DNA of 64,000 nucleotides from Mactromeris polynyma (Eukaryota > Mollusca > Bivalvia > Venerida > Mactridae). The stretch's first letter is position 1. Each line of letters opens with the position of its first letter. The notes beneath the pieces are model-generated. The model ran no database searches and was not told the origin of the DNA. It saw only the letters and a list, made by a program, of their open reading frames with translations. Where the stretch lies: the NCBI GenBank assembly GCA_032209605.1, contig JASFXZ010000009.1, positions 14,061,553 to 14,125,552 of the forward strand. The letters run 5' to 3'. Made by a program: the position numbers and the translations under genes. This document shows, in pieces, positions 42,047-53,271 of this stretch.

Positions 42047-44570
42047 ATTTATCTGCCACAAGTTGACAATACAGTTAATACAAATGTTGGCGGGACATAC
42101 AAACCCAACCACCACCCACTAAAAATATGCAATATTACAGACGTATACAAAAGGTATACGTAGTGCAATACAGCACATGAAACCGTCTTTGAACTTTGTT
42201 TATAAAACATATCCCCCCGTTAGATCTAGCATAACCTAACGATTATCTAGCCATGTTTCACCATGTTGCAAATTATTGTTGAGTGAGATATTGGCTGATA
42301 TTAAACTGCTTGATTATTTAGAACTTTTCTTTGTCTGTTCTGAAGAGGATGAGCTACCCGAATATCTGACTTATTTTTACAAATATTGTTTTTATATTCA
42401 CTCCCTGTGTTAAACGATAGAGAATAAAAAACAACGCCACACATTGGGTGAAATGCCGCTGTACATGGGAAATTAATTTATCAATCGATTGAATATCATT
42501 TAAAATATTCTCATGCCGTTCCAAGACGGGTACTATAGAAAGAATGAGTCGAATTTCTCTTACATAACATACATCAATTATATGTAACTCTCAAAGGTCA
42601 ACTTTTTTCTTTCATTTTTATCTGTTTAGGTAAATTTCATACAATGTTACTGTTAGCCATATATGGAACATTAAAACCCGTTTTTTGCGATTTTATTTGA
42701 GTGTAATGAATTAATTAAGGTCCTCCAAAGCTACGCTTCCGCGAAAATGAACAATTTTACCGCAACTATGCACTGGCGTTTTCCCAAGGTCCCTGAGTTC
42801 ACTGCACCATGTTGCAATGCGTAAAGGTATAATACACTCTATTAAACAAACACTTCAACTTGTAAGTGTTTTCAAGCTGATGTCTCGTTTAGCTCAACAA
42901 CTTTATTTATTAATATCAGTAATGAATAAATGGAGCCTGAAATCGTTGACACCTAAGTTCCGGCTGTCAATAAAGTAAGCGAGTTTTATCAAAAAGAAAT
43001 GATTTGTAATCAATCACCTGTTCTTTCTCGATAAAAATAAATACAGTAAATTATGGGCTGGTTTTTATTCATTTATAGGGCTTAATTACCTCCATTTTAA
43101 TTCACTATAAATTTACATTTTTATTGCGTTGTTGATAAGACGGTCCGGTCTTAATTGAACTTTAGTTTATTCGTCGTTAACCGACTTGTAACAGTCATGT
43201 TAGCAGGAACTGGTTACAGTGAAACACTAAAACACTTCAATTACTTATTTCCGTTCACTAATGGCACTCAGTTCCGAGTGTGTGGATATTTGGTTATTTT
43301 TAGTGAGTGAGTAAATTAAGTTCACATTTTAAGACGATACATTAGTCAGCAAAGTTGTAACTTTGACCTCATGCGCAGCACTTTTTTTGTATATGTTTTA
43401 ATGCACAGCATATTTGTTTTCGCTAGTATCGTTGTTTAAACGATTCAAGGTTTCTAAACAATCGTCGAATGACATAATTCAATTCGGTGCTATCATTTTT
43501 ATCGTTGAAGTTCCACGCTGTGATCAATAGTATTTCATTATGTTAGGCGGCTTGATGATATCTACCCTTCCACAAATTCACCATTTGAAGCATGCAGGGA
43601 ATAAACGATTTTGATATTCGATATTTGTCAAATTGTCATGGTGGACAAACGCCTCATCATAGTTCGAACCTACCACCTGTATATTGGTAGTGTAATGCTG
43701 TACTGAACTTTATGGCTAATGAGGGTTCGTGATTTAATCCACGTATATGCACCATTTATAATTCTTTAACCGCAATATATTCACATTGTGAGGATTTGTT
43801 CTTTGCAGTTTTAATGAAATTTTATTTTTTTACTAATTTGTTCTCTATGATTAATCTTATAATAATTCATTCAGTTACTTAATCGAGTGACTTCCCTTTG
43901 TTTCACGCTCTCCATAGCTCGTAATCGAATTTACTAACAGACAAATCTAATAAACGTTGAATGAATGATGAGACAAGAGGCGAACGGGCTATTTTTATAC
44001 AGTTTTATGTGCGAGTTGGAATAAAATTTTATTAATGCCGAGACTTACACAACGTCGTTTTATATTTGACGGCGTTTGAAATGTAAATCCGATTTGAACA
44101 AATTTTGTCCGGATATTTTCAAAAACTTTCTCAAATCCAAGTGCTATTTTAGCTTTCAATATTTAATCGCATGTCTGTTTTGTATACCGTGGAACAACGG
44201 AATCTTTCCGATTTTAAAATGTCGTTCACACACCTTCTCCAAATATCTTAGGAGAATACTTTCTTTCCGATAAAAACGCAAGTCTAAAAGTATTTATTCA
44301 GACAAAATTTCTTTAAATCTAGACCTGGAATTCGATATTTGTTCATAATACGTTTATACGATTTTAATGGACACAAGAAATGTCGCGGTGTCACAGCGAA
44401 ACTTAATTATTGTCTGTAAGACTCGTCTAAGTATGTGAGAGAGTGTTTCAATACGTAGCTGTCTATGTCCAGAATTCAGATCTTCTGAGTAAACAAAAGT
44501 GCAGCTATGACAATATTTACAAATCCATACATTTGACTGTTCATTAAACTTGACGCACGTCGTGTTATTT
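42047..44570. other. Unassigned AT-rich DNA
   Basis: No supported gene. A tRNA-like string ('tagttcgaacctaccacctg', near 43660) may be a SINE remnant. The open frame at 44076-44273 has no recognisable domain. Confidence 0.4.
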
Positions 44571-44576
44571 ATCTTA

Positions 44577-44770
44577 CCAGGACAAGAAGCGAAACTGTAT
44601 ATTCAGGCGATAATAGCCTTCCCTGCGTTCAGTTACGGCTAACAGTCGCGAACGTTTTGTATCGTATACTTTGCCTATCGTATCAAATAAATGCACACGG
44701 GGAACCAAATGCCAAAACGTTACGAAACGTGAGCGGAAAATACTGAAGGCAGGGCTGACCATGTGTTTTG
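44577..44770. repeat. Dispersed fold-back-like repeat F, copy 2
   Basis: 'ccctgcgttcagttacggct', 'aacagtcgcgaacgttttgt', 'tgcacacggggaaccaaatg' and 'tgaaggcagggctga' align with 1487-1610. Its two ends ('ccctgcgttcagt' and 'actgaaggcaggg') are inverted with respect to each other, consistent with a small fold-back element of about 145 bp. Confidence 0.6.
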
Positions 44771-45499
44771 ACAAGTTTATCAATATACACATGTAACGAT
44801 TATCTCTATACACTGTATAGTAAATTTGTATATGTAGAATAACTTTTTATGATGTTTTACATTCCCGTAAATACACACAAAAATTCTGTTAAGTATTTTC
44901 TAATATCAAGAGTATTTTTGAAAGGAGAGAAAGTGTACTAGCTTATGCTATCGATTTTTTTATGTGTCAATAAAAATATAAAAAAACCTAGATTGTCCGT
45001 CCTCTCCCCTTGTTTCTGCTGTTATTTTGGAAAAAAAACTTAATTTTAGGTGATTTTTTAAAATTTAGCGATAGCATGAGGTAGATTCGATTAGTATACG
45101 TGTGTTTACTTTGCAAAATTAACGCTTGTGCAATTAGCTAGATTTACCGGACAACATGTCCAATTTGACAGTACCAAAACTTCATTATTTTTCAACATTT
45201 TTAAAAATTATACTAGGATTAGTTGAAAGACTAAACAGTCTATATTTTAACTTGCTTGATCATGTAGTAAGATAACTATTGCTAAAAAGCAAATATGGCT
45301 GTTTCCTTCTGCCTATATCGCCTTAACAAAGGAACGGATAAACTTATTTCATTTTCATCGCATGATTTCAGAATAGATTGAATGTACAAACATACAGAAC
45401 TTTCATGCAAGTTCATTAATCGCTTTAATAAAGATACAAATACAGTCATAACTGTGATCACAGCTCAATGCAAGGTAGAATATGCCAATACATAACATA
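44771..45499. other. Unassigned AT-rich DNA
   Basis: No supported feature seen. Confidence 0.45.
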
Positions 45500-45676
45500 C
45501 AGTAAAACCTCAATAAAACGACCACCAACGGGACAATTGAAAACTCGTCTTCTCATTGAGGTGGTCTTAATATTGAGGTTGCAGTGAGAGCAAAACAGTG
45601 AAAATGCACTTGAAGATTGTGTTCTTAATTTCGAGGCGGTTTTATTATTGAGGTGGTCTTTTTTGAAGTTTTCATG
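45500..45676 (+). mobile_element. pogo/Tc-like MITE, copy P2 (177 bp)
   Basis: Starts 'cagtaaaacctcaataaaac' after TA and ends 'gaagttttcatg' before TA. Same 177-bp length and internal blocks ('ggtcttaatattgaggttg', 'gtgttcttaatttcgaggcg') as P1. TA on both sides fits Tc1-mariner-type target duplication. Confidence 0.78.
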
Positions 45677-46620
45677 TATATTGCTATGCGTAAAATAATG
45701 TATCTTATTAGTTATATCACCGAATAGGAATGCAACATATCGCATACATACAAGTAGCTACTGATAGAGATAGAACCACCAACAGACATGTGTACAGGTA
45801 TAGACATATTCCATTATTTCAAAGAATGGGCACAGCGGATATGCTTCATAAAACATTCTTTACAATCAATAAGACAAAACTAGAGTTGTAAATATGCACA
45901 AGGAGCGGTGACAATAGATACACACATGTAAACATTTACATAGGTGAACGTATTTTTGTGTATGAACATGTAACATAAAGGATCAACTTATTGATGACCT
46001 GTGTTTTAACCAATCGGTACTACTGCGCATGCGTACTAACTTACCATTAAGATTTCAACGGATGTACACGAAAGCATATGTTTGACTTACTCTCATAACG
46101 CTAAAGTTACGAAAAGCAAATGTTTTATGGAGTCAAACATGTAACTTACAAATTACAATTTGACATTTCTGTCTCTTAAATGACAGCGATCATTATTTGA
46201 CTTTTAAAACAAAATACTGTTTTTGTCTGTGAAGTTCGAATAAACGAAAGTATTTGACATGTGCTCGTTTGTTTTACTCCTATCTGAAATGCCGATTTCA
46301 ATATTGCCAATTTTCTTACATAGTTGACATGCTATGTTATCTGTCTAACAAACTCAGTGCTGTCGATTGCTGTCTGAAGTGTTATAATCTTACATTTGTA
46401 AACGTTTTCTGCTCTGTGATATTGGAAGCAAGTTACGTTAGTGCAAGCTATTATATTCACAATCTCTCTGACCATGTGTATTGAAATCAATTTATTTCGT
46501 GGTTTACGGAAACCCTCACCAGACAACGCACAGTATGGATCACCGAATTCCTAATCCAAAGGTCATGAGTTAAAACCCGCGTGTTTAATTGAGGTTGATC
46601 TTCACAATTACTGTGTTCTA
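45677..46620. other. Unassigned AT-rich DNA
   Basis: No supported gene. 'aaggtcatgagttaaaaccc' near 46559 may be a decayed tRNA-like B-box region. Overlapping open frames at 46254-46484 (plus) and 46332-46526 (minus) lack domains. Confidence 0.4.
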
Positions 46621-46627
46621 AGGTAGT

Positions 46628-49165
46628 AGAGTTCGGTGGGAGTAGAGTTTGTCGGGAGTAGTGTTTGAGGGGAGTAGAGTTTGGTGGAAGTAGAGTTTGG
46701 TTGGAGTAAAGTTTAGTGGGAGTCGAGTTTGGTGGGAGTAGAATTTGGTTTGAGTTGAGTTTGGTGGGAGTAGTGTTTGGTGGGAGTAGAGTCTGGCTGG
46801 AGTAGAGTTTTGTGGGAGTATAGTTTGGTGGGAATAGAGTTTGGTTGGAGTAGAGTTTGGCGGGAATAGAGTTCGGTGGGAGTAGATTTTGGTGGGAGTA
46901 GAGTTTGGTGGGAGTAGAGTTTGGTGGGTGTAGAGTTAATTGGGAGTAGATTTTGGTGGGAGTAGAGTTTGGTGGGAGTAGAGTTTGGAGGGAGTAGAGT
47001 TTGGTGGGAGTATAGTTTGGTGGGAGTAGAGTTTGGAGGGAGTAGAGTTTGGTGGGAGTAGAGTTTTGTGGGAGTATAGTTTGGTGGGAGTATAGTTTGG
47101 TGGGAGTAGAGTTTGGTGGGAGTAGAGTTTGGAGGGAGTAGAGTTTGGCGGGAATAGAGTTCGGTGGGAGTAGATTTTGTTGGGAGTAGAGTTTGGTGGG
47201 AGGAGAGTTTGATGGGAGTAGAGTTTGGTGGGAGTAGAGTCTGGTGGGAGTAGAGTTTGGTGGGAGTATAGTTTGGCGGGAGTAGAGTTTGGTGGGAGTA
47301 GAGTTTGGTGGGAGTATAGTTTGGTGGGAGTCGAGTTTGGTTGGATCAGAGTTTGGTGGGAGTAGAGTTTTGTGGAAGTAGAGTTTGGTGGGAGTATAGT
47401 TTGGTGGGAGTATAGTTTGGTTTGAGTAGAGTTTGGTAGGAGTAGAGTTTGGTGGGAGTAGAGTTTGTTTGGAGTAGAGTTTGGATGAAGTAGAGTTTGT
47501 TTGGAGTAGAGTTTGGTTTGAGTAGAGTTTTGTAGGAGTAGAGTTTGTTTGGAGTAGAGTTTGGTTAGAGTAGAGTTCGGTAGGAGTAGAGTTTGTTTGG
47601 AGTAGAGTTTGGTTTGAGTAGAGTTTGGTGGGAGTAGAGTTTGTTTGGAGTAGAGTTTGGTTTGAGTAGAGTTTGGTGGGAGTAGAGTTTGTTTGGAGTA
47701 GAGTTCGGTAGGAGTAGAGTTTGTTTGGAGTAGAGTTTGGTTTGAGTAGAGTTTGGTGGGAGTAGAGTTTGTTTGGAGTAGAGTTTGGTTTGAGTAGAGT
47801 TTGGTAGGAGTAGAGTTTGGTGGGAGTAGAGTTTGGTAGGAGTAGAGTTTGGTTGGAGTAGAGTTTGTTTGGAGTAGAGTTTGGTTGGGAGTACAGTTTT
47901 GTGGGAGAAGAGTTTGGTTGGAGTAGAGTTTGGTTGGAGTAGAGTTTGGTTTGAGTAGAGTTTGGTAGGAGTAGAGTTTGGTTTGAGTAGAGTTTGGTGG
48001 GAGTAGAGTTTGGAGGGAGTAGAGTTTGGCGGGAATAGAGTTCGGTGGGAGTAGATTTTGGTGGGAGTAGAGTTTGGAGGGAGTAGAGTTTGGTGGGAGT
48101 AGAGTTTGGTGGGAGTAGAGTTTGATGGGAGTAGTTTGGTTTGAGTCGAGTTTGGTTTGAGTCGAGTTTGGTTTGAGTCGAGTTTGGTTTGAGTAGAGTT
48201 TGGTGGGAGTATAGTTTGGTGGGAGTAGAGTTTGGTTGGAGTAGAGTTTGGCGGGATTAGAGTTCGGTGGGAGTAGATTTTGGTGGGAGTAGAGTTTGGT
48301 GGGAGTAGAGTTTGGTGGGTGTAGAGTTAATTGGGAGTAGATTTTGGTGGGAGTAGAGTTTGGTGGGAGTAGAGTTTGGAGGGAGTAGAGTTTGGCGGGA
48401 ATAGTGTTCGGTGGGAGTAGATTTTGTTGGGAGTAGAGTTTGGTGGGAGTAGAGTTTGATGGGAGTAGAGTTTGGATGGAGTAGAGTTTGGTGGGAGTAG
48501 ATTTTGTTGGGAGTAGAAATTGGTGGGAGTAGAGTTTGATGGGAGTAGAGTTTGATGGGAGTAGAGTTTGGTGGGAGTAGAGTTTGGTGGGAGTATAGTT
48601 TGGCGGGAATAGAGTTTGGTGGGAGTAGAGTTTGGTGGGAGTATAGTTTGGTGGGAGTCGAGTTTGGTTGGATCAGAGTTTGGTGGGAGTAGAGTTTTGT
48701 GGAAGTAGAGTTTGGTGGGAGTATAGTTTGGTGGGAGTCGAGTTTGGTTGGATCAGAGTTTGGTGGGAGTAGAGTTTTGTGGAAGTAGAGTTTGGTGGGA
48801 GTATAGTTTGGTGGGAGTATAGTTTGGTGGAAGTAGAGTTTGATGGGTGTAGAGTTTGGTGGGAGTAGAGTTTTGTGGAAGTAGAGTTTTGTGGAAGTAG
48901 AGTTTGGTGGGAGTATAGTTTGGTGGGAGTATAGTTTGTTGGAAGTAGAGTTTGATGGGTGTAGAGTTTGGTGGGAGTAGAGTTTTGTGGAAGTAGAGTT
49001 TTGTGGAAGTAGAGTTTGGTGGGAGTATAGTTTGGTGGGAGTATAGTTTGGTGGAAGTAGAGTTTGATGGGAGTAGAGTTTGGTTTGAGTAGAGTTTTGC
49101 GGGAGTGTGTATGGTGGGAGTGTGTATGGTGGGAGTAGAGTATGGTGCGAGTAGAGTTTTGCGCC
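46628..49165. repeat. G-rich minisatellite, 16-bp unit, about 2.5 kb and about 158 units
   Basis: The unit is 'agtagagtttggtggg' with frequent variants (tttgg, ttgtttgg, ggcggg, gtatag, gtcgag). Most units keep 16 bp; a few gain or lose bases. Strand bias is strong: the plus strand is G-rich with almost no C. Open frames on the minus strand (48673-49188, 48753-49178; 'SHQTLLPPNSTPTKLY'-like repeats) follow from 3 x 16 = 48 bp and are not genes. Confidence 0.95.
48842..49080. repeat. 112-bp higher-order repeat inside the 16-bp array
   Basis: The marker 'gatgggtgtagag' (or 'gatgggagtagag') recurs at 48842, 48954 and 49066, exactly 112 bp (seven units) apart, with the same order of variant units between. 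Confidence 0.85.
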
Positions 49166-49169
49166 TCAA

Positions 49170-49905
49170 AATCAGCAAAAAACAACAAAGACGTGCGTGA
49201 CTGTAATCTTAAAGCAAGATTATTAAATACAGTGACGTCAGCTTGTCCTATAATTGGTCCAAGATTATGACACTAAAAATCAATATAGCCACAGAACAAT
49301 CTAAAACAAATAATTGTCTGCATTAAGAAACAATAAAGTCACGACACCGTGTTTATTTATAAACCATTAGTGATAAAATCAACCACTTAATTATCTATAA
49401 ACAACACGAGATTAGCTGTCTCATCTTCGGATATCAACATTAGCTTCTTTTTCATTAATTTGATTGATATTAGTTCGTGTACATATCGTTTATTTATCGC
49501 ATAAGATATTTTCAATTTGTTATTTGTTCAACCAAACTGAAAATACACTGTAGCTGTTATTGAAGGTTATGCGTATGTATATCACACAGGAACCATAATT
49601 AGACAAAACTAACTTACTGACTTGTTAAGGAATGTTAAACAAAGTGTCATGCACTTTTTGTTTATATATAAATAATACTAAATGGAAAATAACAAGTAAC
49701 ATAAGAAAGTCCACACAAATAAAACATGGCTTCACAACACGATGATCCCTAAGATACGCAAAAAAAGGAGGAGAGGGTATAACATAAACGTTAAAACAGA
49801 GACTTTGAACAGAAACGCTTGAACTCGAAGGGGTGCTAACTCAAAACTTAAACGTCGGGAGAGAGGACCATCAGGTTTGATTTTATTTAACGACATTTCT
49901 TCAGT
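49170..49905. other. Unassigned AT-rich DNA
   Basis: No supported feature seen. Confidence 0.45.
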
Positions 49906-49911
49906 CATATT

Positions 49912-50140
49912 ACGGCAGCCAGATGATCTAACCAGTTTTACCAGGAATTAATAATCAACTAGTACTAACTTGCTCTTCCGCAAGCAACTGACAACATCTC
50001 TACATGTGAAGGACATGGCCGCAGTTTATGTCACGAAAGAACATAACCTGCCCAACCGGGAGATCGAACCAGGATCAGCTGGGGGCCAGTCAAGAGCTAT
50101 CAAATGTGTTAGTCGAGCGGGCTGGAAAGAGGACCCATTA
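49912..50140 (-). mobile_element. tRNA-derived SINE, reverse orientation
   Basis: On the minus strand, 'gatcctggttcgatctcccg' is a clear B-box region. It is followed by the shared body: 'ggccatgtccttcacatgta', 'gatgttgtcagttgcttgcg', 'agcaagttagtactagttga', 'ttaattcctggtaaaactgg'. The 5' tRNA A-box part is diverged and the extreme 3' tail is short. The plus-strand open frame at 49970-50194 is a shadow of it. Confidence 0.75.
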
Positions 50141-51000
50141 ATCTTACGTCTGTACGGGAACATTGACATATCAGTACTTCAGTACAAGAGATGAACGTTG
50201 ATATTCTCCTTTTTGGTAAACTTAGCATTATGTGTTTCTATATTGTAACATACGTACATCTTATATAGATCACTATTATCACCCTATTTTGCTGCGAACT
50301 AATGTGTCTCCCAGTACATTTGAGGTAGCTGTGTCTTTTGTATATGGCATTTCCTGCTCGACTTGATCATTCATTTTATCGCTTCGTTCGGCATTGCTTA
50401 GACAAGCGTTATCTTATCTTTGTGTATCTGTCATAAATATTAGTAAAATACCGAAAGGCAATTTCCATTAATTGAATTTTCGTATAAGTGACAAATGGAG
50501 ATAATTCGTCGCGCTGTTTCCTTGTAACACGAGTAAGCAATAAGGAGCACTGATGTTCTCTCCCAAAAATGTAATGATCGCTTCATGGAAAAAAAAGGGA
50601 AGACGAAAATAGCATAATAATTATTATCATAGCTAGCCATTGGCAGATTGTAATACGTTGTGATCAGATTTATGATTTATCTGTCCAACATACTCTGATA
50701 AGATGGCATGTTTGCATCATTAGATCTAATGACTTGCACTATAATTATCACAGTTTCGTACAATTTATTATATAACCGACCATAAACAATCACAGAGCTA
50801 CTGTTAGTGCAGTTTGTAAGAAATAGTGTTGTTCAACATCGATACACTTACCACAACAAGCCCAAAGTATTGAACAAACATGCATCATTGTCGACTCATT
50901 TCAAGGAAAACAATGCAGCAATTACCTATGGAAATTGGGAAAATGTTCTTTTACTTGTATTTAGCTTTCGTAATGTATCAGATTAATTTATGACGTTCTT
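50141..51000. other. Unassigned DNA
   Basis: 'gtgtcttttgtatatggcat' followed by 'ttcctgctcgactt' near 50333-50360 looks like a degraded tail of family D. Otherwise nothing is supported. Confidence 0.35.
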
Positions 51001-51002
51001 AA

Positions 51003-51250
51003 ACCCGTCCGGTTAGCTCAGCTGGTAGAAGTCTGTCAGCCGATTGGTACAGGTACGACTTCCGGACGGAGCAGGACATTTCTGTATGTCACATTTGGCC
51101 ACCGTCATTTTCCCTCAACATCGGAATTGTTTGGGGTAGTTGTCTTGCGCAAGTGCAAGTTAGTGTTGCTTTCTAATTGATTCCGGAAAACTGGTTTGGT
51201 CCATTGGCCGCCAAGTATAATTAAGTGAACACATGTTCAAACTTCAATCA
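51003..51250 (+). mobile_element. tRNA-derived SINE, near full length
   Basis: A-box 'ccggttagctcagctggtag' is well preserved. The B-box region ('tacaggtacgacttccggac') is decayed. The body matches the other copies: 'ggggtagttgtcttgcgcaa', 'tgcaagttagtgttgctttc', 'tgattccggaaaactggttt'. It ends near 'aacacatgttcaaacttc'. About 240 bp. Confidence 0.75.
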
Positions 51251-51855
51251 AAAACAAAATAAATAAAGATGTTTCTACATTGCATGACACGGTCAGGATG
51301 CTCTACTGGAACTAATTGATAGTTTAAATTATTCTTCTTAATATATTTTCTCCGTTTCCTTCCGCCATGTTTTGCCTTCCAGTCAGGGATTTACAAAAAC
51401 ATTCACAGCGTATTCAACCGACTCCAGCTTCCAAGTCGTTGATTCGAAAAAGTCGAAGTTTGTAATCACTCCATGACATAATCCTGTGCCTTCCATGACC
51501 ATAAATTTAAAAGCAAACGTCAAACATTAATTTAACCCAGACAACAGAGAATGGCTGCTCATTTCACTTAACGTCGTTTTTACAGTTTTACTTCTGCGTG
51601 CAAGGATATCCGTATCCAACCAATATCCTTGGTAATGAAGTTTGGCCTTCTGCAAAACAATGAAAACTTCTTAAGATGAAATAGTTAGATTTTTGTCAAA
51701 CTTTAATTATGTAATGATCATTTTGTGTTATTGTGAGACTGTGTTGTACACGTTGTGATAATATGATAGTTGACATTATATATTAACATCCACTGAATAT
51801 ATACGATATGTAGAATATCAAACGCGCAAAAACGAACACCACCCATTTCACCCGA
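51251..51855. other. Unassigned AT-rich DNA
   Basis: No supported feature seen. Confidence 0.45.
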
Positions 51856-51859
51856 TACA

Positions 51860-52105
51860 TTGTTTTTATTACTGACTTTCCTGACTTGTTCCGTGATGTA
51901 TACAATCCTTTAAACTCCCTCACCCTTGTTGTACCCATAAATTACCCTTATATTGTTTTTATGGTCGGCCAAACCATTTCTCGCACCCATATTCCCATAC
52001 TTGTTTACCACTGCACCTCATTAGTGCCTTACGTTTTGTAGACTGTTGTTTTCCTAGCCGTCTGTGTGGGCAGGCATTTTGTTGTGTAAGTAGCGTTCTT
52101 GAAAC
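51860..52105 (+). repeat. Interspersed repeat family D, copy k
   Basis: Contains 'tttcctgacttgttccgtga', 'atggtcggccaaaccatttc', 'cgcacccatattcccatact', 'cattagtgccttacgttttg', 'tagactgttgttttcctagc', 'gtctgtgtgggcaggcattt'. Close to copy a in subtype (both have the 'acccatattcccatac' block) and ends near 'gtagcgttcttgaaac'. Confidence 0.75.
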
Positions 52106-52401
52106 AATATAATCTGTCTTTTACGACACATATCTAATCATTGTTCGATGAGTACGTTTTTAGAAAGTCCTAATCAGAGTTTGCTGAACATCTCATCTTG
52201 TGAAGCAGGTCGCACACTTTTTCCGTCTGTGACACTAATATATAATGATTGATTCTGCAATTTGGAATACCATTCAACGGCGCTTATCAAACAAGTGTTT
52301 AACGACATTCTTGGTGGTTGTGCATTTTGCGTGTGACATTTTCTGTTTTTCCGATTTGTTGTTTAATTTGTGCTGAACATACGTTTCTTCCTCAGTTTCG
52401 G

Positions 52402-53271
52402 CTTCATTATGTCCACCATCACTTACTTGGCTTCATTATGTCCACCATCACTTACTTGGCTTCATTATGTCCACCATCACTAACTTGGCTTCATTATGTC
52501 CACCATCACTTACTTGGCTTCATTATGTCCACCATCACTTACTTGGCTTCATTATGTCCACCCTCACTTACTTGGCTTCATTATGTCCATCATCACTTAC
52601 TTGGCTTCATTATGTCCATCATCACTTACTTGGCTTCATTATGTCCATCATCACTTACTTGGCTTCATTATGTCCACCATCACTTACTTGGCTTCATTAT
52701 GTCCACCCTCACTTACTTGGCTTCATTATGTCCACCATCACTTATTTGGCTTCATTATGTCCACCGTCACTTACTTGGCTTCATTATGTCCATCATCACT
52801 TACTTGGCTTCATTATGTCCACCATCACTTACTTGGTTTCATTATGTCCACCATCACTTACTTGGCTTCATTATGCCCACCATCACTTACTTGGCTTCAT
52901 TATGTCCATCATTACTTACTTGGCTTCATTATGTCCATCATTACTTACTTGACTTCATTATGTCCACCATCACTTACTTGGCTTCATTAAGTCCATCATT
53001 ACTTACTTGGCTTCATTATGTCCACCATCACTTACTTGGCTTCATTATGTCCACCATCACTTACTTGGCTTCATTATGTCCACCATCACTTACTTGGCTT
53101 CATCATGTCCACCATCACTAACTTGGCTTCATTATGTCCACCATCACTTACTTGGCTTCATTATGTCCACCATCACTTACTTGGCTTCATTATGTCCAGC
53201 ATCACTTACTTGGCTTCATTATGTCCATCATCACTTACTTGGCTTCATTATGTCCATCATCACTTACTTGG
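52402..53271. repeat. Minisatellite, 29-bp unit, exactly 30 copies
   Basis: Unit 'cttcattatgtccaccat' plus 'cacttacttgg'. The array spans 870 bp, exactly 30 x 29, and the unit start stays in phase throughout (for example 52402, 52982, 53040, 53243), so there is no indel. Only substitutions occur (accatc, atcatc, accctc, atcatt and a few others). Because 29 is not a multiple of three, a read-through frame cycles through all three frames of the unit; the open frames at 52318-53345 are shadows. Confidence 0.95.

Noticed and set aside
48673..49188. Thr/Pro/Lys repeat protein on the minus strand of the 16-bp array
   Set aside because: Same artefact; two overlapping frames give equivalent peptides and the substitutions show no codon-position bias that I can see.
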